From assembly GCA_026987375.1 (NCBI GenBank), contig JALSMT010000015.1, forward strand, positions 1-64,000: a stretch of 64,000 nucleotides of DNA. The letters are read 5' to 3'. The translations under genes and the position numbers were made by a program. Below the pieces are notes generated by a model. It was not told the origin of the DNA, did not search any database, and saw only the letters and a program-made list of their open reading frames with translations. Every line of letters begins with the position of its first letter. Within the stretch, counting starts at the first letter, position 1. Below are positions 56,639 to 64,000 of the stretch, in pieces. This DNA comes from Thermaceae bacterium. Lineage in GTDB: Bacteria > Deinococcota > Deinococci > Deinococcales > Marinithermaceae.

Positions 56639-57217
56639 GTGTCTGGAAAAGCATTAGCGGTGTTACTGACGGCGATTTTCTTTTCTTTAGCGACGGCGCA
56701 GGTTACCGTCGCGGACAGCTGGCGTCAAGCGACTCTTACTGGAAAGGGGGCCGCCAGTGCTGCAGGCGGGATAAACTACTCCTTTAGCGGGGAAGACGAA
56801 AGGCTTTATTTCGAGGTATTCGTAGACGGTAAACTGGTCGACGAACTAAAGCAGCGAACGCGCGGCGGTTTAGTTTTTGCTTTTCGAGCCGTGACCGTTC
56901 CCGGCCTGCCGAGCGGCGCTAGGGTAAAGAGCCAAATCCTAATAACGCCGGCGGATTCAGGGCCGAGCGTCATTACGGTTGACCGCGGCCGACGCTCGTC
57001 AACGACGGAAACAAAGCAGCTTAAGGGGGTAAGCGAGGGCCCCAGGACGTCGTTCAAGCTAACCGTTGAACTGTTGGGGGCGTCTTCTGCGGTGCAACTC
57101 AAAGCGGAGCTTGAACCATTCGGCCCGCTAGACGAGGGCCGCACCTACAAGTTGCTGAGCGGCGCTTGGGGGGCGGGGCACAGCCTCGCCGTATACGTGA
57201 CGCCGTTGGCCGACTAA
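56639..57217 (+). CDS. exported protein of unknown function
   Basis: 192 aa, unrecognised. A signal peptide covers residues 1-20 (ALAVLLTAIFFSLATAQ). The mature part is beta-rich with alternating polar and hydrophobic residues and a Ser/Thr/Arg-rich middle (RGRRSSTTETKQ). It contains one YFEVFVDGKLVDELKQ segment. No lipobox is seen. GTG start at 56639 follows GGCGGGGG, and TATAAT at 56599-56604 is the likely -10. It ends exactly where the convergent lysK ends. Confidence 0.7.
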   Translation: MSGKALAVLLTAIFFSLATAQVTVADSWRQATLTGKGAASAAGGINYSFSGEDERLYFEVFVDGKLVDELKQRTRGGLVFAFRAVTVPGLPSGARVKSQILITPADSGPSVITVDRGRRSSTTETKQLKGVSEGPRTSFKLTVELLGASSAVQLKAELEPFGPLDEGRTYKLLSGAWGAGHSLAVYVTPLAD

Positions 57218-59466
<2,249 letters not shown>

Positions 59467-59489
59467 TTTTATGCCCCCTTCTAACGCAA

Positions 59490-59552
59490 CTCGGCCCGCA
59501 CCTGCGAGCCGAGGGAACCTGTACGCCAACGGGCGGTTACGGCTTCCCCCGG
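59490..59552 (-). promoter_or_regulatory. lysine attenuator: terminator and antiterminator hairpins
   Basis: On the minus strand CTCGGC pairs with GCCGAG (59508-59513 with 59490-59495) and an inner CGC/GCG, giving a strong hairpin just before lysJ. An alternative pairing joins CCGGGGGAAGCC (59541-59552, inside the leader peptide end) with GGTTCCCTCGG (59509-59519), with one G-U pair and one bulge. Both use the CTCGG arm, so they exclude each other. Ribosome position on the Lys-rich leader would select between them. No strong T-tract follows, so the lower hairpin might act on translation instead. Confidence 0.6.
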
Positions 59553-59584
59553 ACCTCCGGTTTGCGCGGTTTCAAGGTCTTCAT
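59537..59584 (-). CDS. lysine-rich leader peptide of lysJ
   Basis: 15-codon frame [15 protein letters not shown] with four Lys and two Arg codons, ending in TAA. It lies between the lysJ promoter and the attenuator hairpins. Its ATG is 7 nt after the -10 box and directly follows a G-run, so it may be translated from a nearly leaderless start. Leader-peptide attenuation of lysine genes has been reported in Thermus thermophilus, which fits this reading. Low lysyl-tRNA would stall ribosomes here and favour the antiterminator. Confidence 0.65.
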   Translation of the reverse strand: MKTLKPRKPEVRGKP

Positions 59585-59591
59585 CCCCCCG

Positions 59592-59621
59592 AGCCTAACG
59601 CGACAATGGCGGTTGCGTCAA
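59592..59621 (-). promoter_or_regulatory. lysJ promoter
   Basis: -35 TTGACG (59616-59621) and -10 TAGGCT (59592-59597) on the minus strand, 18 bp apart. It starts the transcript carrying the leader peptide and lysJK. Confidence 0.55.
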
Positions 59622-59644
59622 CACGTGCGCATCCATGGAACTTG

Positions 59645-59675
59645 TTATTTAGGGGTCCTCTTATTTAGGGGTCCT
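59645..59675. repeat. tandem 16 bp-period repeat
   Basis: TTATTTAGGGGTCCT occurs at 59645-59659 and again at 59661-59675. The repeat lies between the lysJ promoter and the end of the methylase gene, at the edge of the restriction-modification insertion. Confidence 0.85.
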
Positions 59676-59708
59676 TTGCGGCCAAACCACATGACAAACA
59701 TCATTTGC

Positions 59709-60575
59709 TCAACGAGAAAGCAAGCGTGCTTTTTCAATTATCCGCCGGTCGAACCCTTTCACGGCCAACACTTCTTGAGCAGGGGTGCGATCTCCGTTGC
59801 AGCTTATTCGCCTTGGGGCGGATAGGTAATGAAGAGCAAACCCCAAATCGCCGTACAACTCAATAATCCTTTTGGTCGATTGGTTGGATATCAGTACGGG
59901 ACCCGGGTGCCGTGAGAGGCGCACGGCCAGGTCGGTCTGGTCTTCAAACGAAAAACCGCCCGCGCTGTATGAGGTAAATTCTACGTCATAAGGGGGATCG
60001 GCATAGACAAAGTCGCTCTCTTCAAACGGGAAACTTCTAAAGTCCGAGACAATAATATCGTAACGAGACAGCACCGCAGCGTATTCACTAAAGTCACGCC
60101 TGTAGTTAATGTTTTTGTACCTGCCAAAAGGCACGTTGAACTCTCCTTTTTTGTTGAACCGGCACAAACCGTTAAAGCCCGTGCGGTTCAGATAATAAAA
60201 CAGTTCAGCGGCCTCTTTGCTGCCGGCTTTTTGCTTTCTAATCAACTCGTTGAAGCGTTCCCTGGCCTTATAGTAGTGCCGCTCTTCATTCCTCATCTCT
60301 GTGTCGATTACCAGACCCTTTTGCAATTGTTTGTAAAAATTAATTAGATGCTGGTTTATATCGCCTAGCAACGCCTTGTCCGGCAGTATCCCCAAAGCGA
60401 CGGCCATACCGCCGACAAAAGGTTCGACTAGACGAAGTCCGTTGTATGGAGAATAAAGCGTCGCCAGCAGCGGGACTAGCCACCTTTTCCCGCCGGCCCA
60501 CTTTAGGGGCGGGGGAAGGTGAACCTTGCCAGGGAACAGGGCTACTGCTTCGGGCAAAAGAACTTTTCTAGCCAT
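59709..60575 (-). CDS. Dam/DpnII-type DNA adenine-N6 methyltransferase
   Basis: 288 aa D12-class adenine methylase. PPLKWAGGKRWLVPLL (22-37) and EPFVGGMAVA (51-60) form the SAM site, LNRTGFNGLCRFN (129-141) is typical of Dam and DpnII enzymes, and the catalytic DPPY lies at 193-196. GATC is the expected target from family membership, not from direct evidence. Base composition is lower in G+C than in flanking genes. It overlaps the nuclease gene by 34 nt and lies between lysZ and lysJ, so it reads as an acquired restriction-modification cassette. Confidence 0.9.
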   Translation of the reverse strand: MARKVLLPEAVALFPGKVHLPPPLKWAGGKRWLVPLLATLYSPYNGLRLVEPFVGGMAVALGILPDKALLGDINQHLINFYKQLQKGLVIDTEMRNEERHYYKARERFNELIRKQKAGSKEAAELFYYLNRTGFNGLCRFNKKGEFNVPFGRYKNINYRRDFSEYAAVLSRYDIIVSDFRSFPFEESDFVYADPPYDVEFTSYSAGGFSFEDQTDLAVRLSRHPGPVLISNQSTKRIIELYGDLGFALHYLSAPRRISCNGDRTPAQEVLAVKGFDRRIIEKARLLSR

Positions 60576-60943
60576 ATATCAATCCACTCTACCCTTATTA
60601 TACCTTCGGCAAGCGCCCAGCGCTCTATGCTCTTGCTCCAGCCTCCGCCGCCGAATACTATTATCGAATGCGCCCCTAGTAGTCGATCGCGCCGCGCTTC
60701 TTCCAAGGCGCGGAATAGCTTATCTTGTGCGCTGCCAGAAGTCTTTTGCCACTTGCACTCAATAAACAGATATGGCTTTTCTCCTCTCAGTACCGCTATG
60801 TCAACCCGCCTTCCCTGATCTCGTATAACGCTACCGAAGGGCGAATCATATTCGGTCGCCACTCGATAATCCAGGCCGCATTTTTCTAGCGATCTCTCGA
60901 CCAGGCCCTTGATTCTTTCTTGGAACTCCTTTTCTGCGCTCAT
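60542..60943 (-). CDS. PD-(D/E)XK nuclease, probable restriction endonuclease
   Basis: 133 aa. The catalytic core is RRVDIAVL with Asp48 and IECKWQ with Glu62 and Lys64, the standard D-x13-ExK spacing, followed by SGSAQDKLF seen in many small restriction-like nucleases. A HSIIVFGGGGWSKS strand-turn follows. It is small for a stand-alone type II enzyme but complete in its fold core. Overlap with an adenine methylase gene supports a restriction role. Cognate specificity would be shared with the methylase. Confidence 0.75.
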   Translation of the reverse strand: MSAEKEFQERIKGLVERSLEKCGLDYRVATEYDSPFGSVIRDQGRRVDIAVLRGEKPYLFIECKWQKTSGSAQDKLFRALEEARRDRLLGAHSIIVFGGGGWSKSIERWALAEGIIRVEWIDIWLEKFFCPKQ

Positions 60944-60991
60944 AACCCAAACTACCAGACTCTAGCCGCATTAGCCGCGCTGATAGGCGAG

Positions 60992-61810
60992 CTATAGCGA
61001 TATAACACTTCCCGCCCCTGCGAGCGCCCGGCTGATAGGCGCTTCCACGCGGGCGTCGCCGAAGACGACCCGGCCCACGCCGCCCTTCACCGCGTCGGCC
61101 GCGCCCAGCACCTTCTTCTTCATGCGCCCCTGGGCGAAGTCCATATAGTCTTCCACCCGCTCAGCGGGAATCTCGGCGATCAGGCTCGACTCGTCGGGAA
61201 AGTTGCGCAAGAGGCCGGGTACGTTCGAGAGCAGCAGCAGCGCCTCGGCCTGCATCTGCACCGCCACCTGGGCGGCGGCGGTGTCGCCGTCGGTGTTCAT
61301 CGCCTCGCCTTCGTAGCTGATCGCCGGCGGGGTGAGCACCGGCAGGTAGCCCGCGCTGAGGAGCAGGTGGAGGAGCTCGGTGTTGACCTTCTCCACGCTG
61401 CCGGTGAGGTTGTCGCGCCGCACCTTGAGCTTGCCGTTTTCGATGTACTTGACCGCCTTCTTGCGCCGCCCCTCGAAGACGCGGCCGTCGATGCCCGACA
61501 GCCCCACCGCGTTCACCCCTTCACGCTGCAAGAGCTCGACGATGCGCTTGTTCATCTTGCCGGCGTAGACCATCTCGAAGATCTCGAGCGTCTTGCGGTC
61601 GGTCAGCCGGCTGGTGAGGCCGCCGGGGTGCTCGAGGAAGACCGGCGGGTGCCCCAGCGCTTCGGCGATGCGGTTGGTCTCGGCGCTGCCGCCGTGCACC
61701 AGCACGAGCCGCCGGCCCTGCTTCCACAACGCCGCGGCGTCGCGCGCCACCGCCGCGTAGTCGATGCCCTCGGAACCCCCCACCTTGACGACGATCAGCT
61801 CGCCTTTCAT
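60992..61810 (-). CDS. lysZ: [LysW]-aminoadipate kinase
   Basis: 272 aa amino-acid kinase of the ArgB/LysZ group that phosphorylates the LysW-bound aminoadipate side chain. VVKVGGSEG at the N-terminus, LVHGGSAETNRIAEALGHPP, GGLTSRLTDRKTLE and MNTDGDTAAAQVAVQMQAEALLLLSNVPGLL are characteristic; AQGRMKKKVLGAADAVKGGV closes the ATP site. ATG at 61810 follows GGGGAACG; a 105-residue extension in the same frame is mostly GIY-YIG antiphase sequence and is rejected. The gene is separated from lysJK by the restriction-modification cassette. lysW, lysX and lysY are not in the window. Confidence 0.93.
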   Translation of the reverse strand: MKGELIVVKVGGSEGIDYAAVARDAAALWKQGRRLVLVHGGSAETNRIAEALGHPPVFLEHPGGLTSRLTDRKTLEIFEMVYAGKMNKRIVELLQREGVNAVGLSGIDGRVFEGRRKKAVKYIENGKLKVRRDNLTGSVEKVNTELLHLLLSAGYLPVLTPPAISYEGEAMNTDGDTAAAQVAVQMQAEALLLLSNVPGLLRNFPDESSLIAEIPAERVEDYMDFAQGRMKKKVLGAADAVKGGVGRVVFGDARVEAPISRALAGAGSVISL

Positions 61811-61926
61811 ACGTTCCCCATCTTCCCAGGTCCTGCATAAAGGTGCAAGATGTTGCCCTGCGGCCATCGCAAAGACCGTGCCGTGAAGGGAAGAATCTGC
61901 AAAGCGCGACCAGGTCGGGTGGAAAG

Positions 61927-62208
61927 TTAAATCAAAGCCGAAAAGGGGTCTTCCCACTGGGGATTCGTTTGCTCGATGAGCTCCACCTTCCACGACCTGC
62001 GCCGGCGTTTCAGTTGCCGTTCGCGAAGCAAAGCCGCGTTCGCGTCCTCGTAGATTTCGTAGTAGACCGGGCGGTGGACGCCGTACCTGGGTGCAAAGCC
62101 GCCCAGGCCCTGTTTGTGTTCCCACACACGCCGGCGTAGGTCCCGCGTAGCCCCCACGTAGAGCGTTCCGCGCTTGCGCTTGGACAAAATGTAAACAGCG
62201 TGCGCCAT
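61927..62208 (-). CDS. small GIY-YIG domain protein
   Basis: 93 aa single-domain protein of the UPF0213/YhbQ kind. HAVYILSKRKRGTLYVGATRDL carries the GIY-YIG core (here VYIL and LYVG) and the catalytic Arg follows in RRRVWEHK. Glu is present in RERQLKRRRRSWK. Members are predicted endonucleases of unknown role. ATG at 62208 gives the usual MAHAVYIL start; ATG 62220 is possible. The 116 bp to lysZ holds no gene. Confidence 0.82.
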   Translation of the reverse strand: MAHAVYILSKRKRGTLYVGATRDLRRRVWEHKQGLGGFAPRYGVHRPVYYEIYEDANAALLRERQLKRRRRSWKVELIEQTNPQWEDPFSALI

Positions 62209-62220
62209 TTTTGGCTTCAT

Positions 62221-62667
62221 GCTACACCGGCGGCCGGATGCATGAGGTGATTTCGCGCGCTGAGCGTAGATCCCGGCTCGCGGGGCTTTGCCCCTTGGTC
62301 GTGAATTGACTCCCGCTGGAACGTCGTTCGCACCGCCGCTCCTTGGTTGGGAATTAGCTAGGGAGTCCGTAACCCTAGTTGGGTTGTACTGGTGGTTTAT
62401 AGCGGATTGCTGCTCAATTCTGAAAGTGTACGTTTGAACGTCCGCGGCGATCTACGCTAGGCCGATTCGATTGCTGGTAGCAGGATGGCCATGCCGCCAA
62501 AGCGCCCCTGGAAGGGTATAGGGTTTTCTAGCAGCAACGTTTGTTGTGGCTTGCGTGGCATCTGGAGACCAGTCAGGTCCCGGAAACCTAGCCGGACGCG
62601 CCTAACATCGAATCCCGGCCGAGCAGGCCGCGGGCCTGCGCGCCGGGGTCCACGCTGCGTACGCGCT
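62221..62667. other. non-coding region downstream of the arginine kinase gene
   Basis: 447 bp with no convincing gene. It holds a CTAGGG/CCCTAG inverted repeat near 62361-62381 and a hairpin at 62623-62639. A minus-strand frame with a Met at 62561 ends at 62457 (34 codons) without a ribosome-binding site. Its Pro/Gln/Leu-rich tail is not obviously random, so it may be the end of a decayed gene. Confidence 0.35.
62623..62639 (-). terminator. hairpin after the arginine kinase gene
   Basis: GCAGGCC (62623-62629), GCG, GGCCTGC (62633-62639): a 7 bp GC stem about 30 nt beyond the kinase stop. There is no T-run, so it is a weak terminator candidate. Confidence 0.4.
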
Positions 62668-63690
62668 TTAGGCCCGCTCCTCCGCCGCGATCAGCGCGGC
62701 CACCCCGTTGGCCAGCTCGCGCACGGCCTCCACCTCGGTGATTCCCAGCCGCCGCTTGTTGGAAACGTCGTAGACCGCGCCCTCGCTGGCCGAGTGTTCC
62801 CCGTGGGTGCCGCGCACCTGCAGGCCGTGCGCGGCGGCGAGGGCCGTTAGCCGCGCTTCGTCCGCCGCCAGCCCGGGCAGGCGGACGTGCACGCTGGCGC
62901 GCATGGCCGTGCCCAGGTTGCTGGGGCAGCTGGTCAGGTAGCCCAGCCGCTCGGAATGGGCGAAGGCGAGGCGGCGTTCCAGCTCGGCGAGCGCCCGCGC
63001 CAGGCGGGCGAAGACGCGCTGCAGGTCGGCGGCGGGCTCCATCGAGATGATGCGCAGCTGGTCCTCCTCGTTGACCCAGACGAGGAAGGTCTTGCCGGGG
63101 TTGTGGAAGATGCCGCGGGCGTCGGGCCAGTCGCGGTTCAGCCCCGCGGCCTCGAGGAAGCGGTCGCCCTCCTTGAAGAGAAAGTGATCGTGGATCAGCC
63201 GCTCTTTGGTGGTTTCGTCCATTTCGTAGAGCGGGTGGTAGCTCCCGGCCAGTTCGCCTGGCAGGTCTTCCAAAGCGCGCACGACCGTCGCCTCGACGAT
63301 GCGACGCTCGCGCCGGGTGAGGGCGGAGCCGAAGGGAAAGCAGCAGAGGTTGCGGGCCACGCGGATGCGGGTGGAGACGACGTAGCGGCCTTCGGGGTCG
63401 GGGTTGGGGGCGTTCAGACGGGCGACCTCGAGGTCGCTTTGGTGCCGGTCTTCGGGTCCGAAGCCGTGGTAGTCGGCGATGATGGGGTCGAAGAGCGGGG
63501 CGAAGAGGGTGTAGCTCTCCTCGTCGCCGGCGTAGACGCCGACGCTGCTGTCGGGGTTGGCCAGGCCCGAAGCGACGACGTGCGCGAGCCGCACGCCGTA
63601 GCGGGTTTCTTTGTCGTTGAGTAGCCGCCACACCTCGGGGGTAAGGTGGCGGGCGAGCAGCGAGCGGCCGCTTGGTTTTGGGTAGCTCAT
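62668..63690 (-). CDS. phosphagen kinase, arginine-kinase type
   Basis: 340 aa full-length ATP:guanidino phosphotransferase, predicted to form phosphoarginine from arginine and ATP reversibly. Both domains are present: the N-terminal helical domain with LTPEVW and the short substrate loop DSSVGVYAGDEESY (47-60), and the catalytic domain. ATP-binding Arg residues match Limulus arginine kinase: Arg108 and Arg110 (STRIR), Arg213, Arg264 and Arg293. Substrate residues Glu208/209 (NEED), Cys255 (SCPSNLGT) and Glu298 (GEH) are kept. AGDEESY, RDWPDARGI and CPSN resemble creatine kinase. McsB is excluded because McsB lacks this N-terminal domain. Such enzymes are rare in bacteria (Desulfotalea, Myxococcus). 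The AMMECR1 gene ends 18 nt upstream. Confidence 0.93.
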   Translation of the reverse strand: MSYPKPSGRSLLARHLTPEVWRLLNDKETRYGVRLAHVVASGLANPDSSVGVYAGDEESYTLFAPLFDPIIADYHGFGPEDRHQSDLEVARLNAPNPDPEGRYVVSTRIRVARNLCCFPFGSALTRRERRIVEATVVRALEDLPGELAGSYHPLYEMDETTKERLIHDHFLFKEGDRFLEAAGLNRDWPDARGIFHNPGKTFLVWVNEEDQLRIISMEPAADLQRVFARLARALAELERRLAFAHSERLGYLTSCPSNLGTAMRASVHVRLPGLAADEARLTALAAAHGLQVRGTHGEHSASEGAVYDVSNKRRLGITEVEAVRELANGVAALIAAEERA

Positions 63691-63708
63691 CTTGACCTGA
63701 GTATAGGC

Positions 63709-64000
63709 CTACTCCAGGTCGCGGTGGGTGAACTTCTCGACCGTGTAGTAGGCGAGCCGGGTGGCGGGATCGGTATAGACGCTTGCGGGAAGCCCGGCCT
63801 TCCGGGCCAGCGAGGCCAAAAAGAGCTCGGGGTCGGGCAGCTGCTCCCAGACCTGGGGCAGGTAGGTGGCGCGGCCGCGCGGGTGCTCGAGCACCAGCCC
63901 CATTTCGGGAGTGAGCTTCCGGATCAGGTCGTCAACGCTCGCGTACGGGAGCGGCTCGGGCGGCGAGAGTACGCTCACCTCCACGTCGGTGCCCGGCCAC
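63709..64000 (-). CDS. AMMECR1-domain protein (partial, runs off the window)
   Basis: C-terminal 96 residues visible; the frame continues past position 64000, so the 5' end is missing. VEVSVLSPPEPLPYAS, EHPRGRATYLPQVWEQLPDPELFLASLARKAGLP and a final aromatic-acidic strand are the hallmarks of the AMMECR1 fold. In bacteria and archaea this family is part of the AmmeMemoRadiSam set with a Memo-like protein and a radical SAM enzyme, whose function is unsettled. It lies 18 nt before the arginine kinase gene on the same strand, though a TATACT box in the gap could give that gene its own promoter. Confidence 0.88.
   Translation of the reverse strand, partial: WPGTDVEVSVLSPPEPLPYASVDDLIRKLTPEMGLVLEHPRGRATYLPQVWEQLPDPELFLASLARKAGLPASVYTDPATRLAYYTVEKFTHRDLE

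Noticed and set aside
59645-59675. CRISPR-like repeat
   Set aside because: Two adjacent 15-mers with a 1 nt gap have no spacer, and no cas gene is in the window.
60992-62125. 377 aa version of lysZ
   Set aside because: The extra 105 residues have no kinase similarity and overlap the GIY-YIG gene in another frame; ATG 61810 has a ribosome-binding site and the correct N-terminus.
62588-63631. 347 aa minus-strand frame in the kinase region
   Set aside because: Arg/Pro-rich out-of-frame shadow of the phosphagen kinase gene.
62668-63690. Annotation as McsB protein-arginine kinase
   Set aside because: The N-terminal phosphagen-kinase domain with its substrate loop is present and no mcsA, ctsR or clpC is adjacent; McsB lacks that domain.

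Overview
The window is a 64 kb stretch of bacterial chromosome, GC-rich and almost fully coding. It most resembles the Deinococcota (Thermaceae or a relative). The reasons are: lysine made through the LysW/alpha-aminoadipate route (lysZ, lysJ, lysK); a Thermus-type lysine attenuator with a Lys-rich leader peptide; a CarD/CdnL regulator; a beta-CASP RNase of the TTHA0252 type; fused TAXI-TRAP transporters; and several -10 boxes so close to start codons that leaderless mRNAs are likely. The species cannot be named from the sequence alone.

Layout. 0-13 kb: replication and housekeeping (dnaE, a soluble-type lytic transglycosylase, a beta-CASP RNase, a GAF histidine kinase coupled to trmJ, pepA, a YqhQ-like protein, mnmA). 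A repeat-filled spacer at 3.7-4.4 kb holds a gene remnant. 13-25 kb: one phosphate block, phoB-phoR-phoU-pstS-pstC-pstA-pstB-sixA, then divergent ppx and ppk1, with a GAF-GAF-GGDEF protein overlapping ppk1 by 4 nt. Two near-identical Pho-box/-10 modules precede phoB and pstS. 25-32 kb: MacB/LolD-like exporter, alaS, ruvX-mltG, a VOC protein. 32-39 kb: TAXI-TRAP system with two binding proteins, divergent from an M29-like peptidase and a CoA-transferase. 39-46 kb: nitroreductase, pntAA-AB-B transhydrogenase, a decayed 2-amino-3-ketobutyrate CoA ligase/BioF gene, a membrane GGDEF protein, metK. 46-53 kb: an operon of a hypothetical gene, a metallophosphoesterase, carD and rsmA; tRNA-Ala(CGC); glpK-glpD. 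53-57 kb: a third GGDEF protein with an ABC-class ATPase, trmL, an exported orphan. 57-62 kb: lysK-lysJ with attenuator, then a Dam-type methylase and PD-(D/E)XK nuclease inserted before lysZ; a GIY-YIG protein follows. 62-64 kb: a full-length phosphagen (arginine) kinase and the C-terminal half of an AMMECR1 protein.

How the parts fit. The Pho block joins phosphate sensing and uptake to polyphosphate synthesis and breakdown, and by gene overlap to a diguanylate cyclase. The most unusual single gene is the phosphagen kinase at 62.7-63.7 kb, a family typical of animals and rare in bacteria. It keeps the arginine-kinase substrate loop but also carries several creatine-kinase-like signatures. 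Together with polyphosphate and the proton-translocating transhydrogenase, it suggests a cell with more than one means of buffering energy or phosphate.
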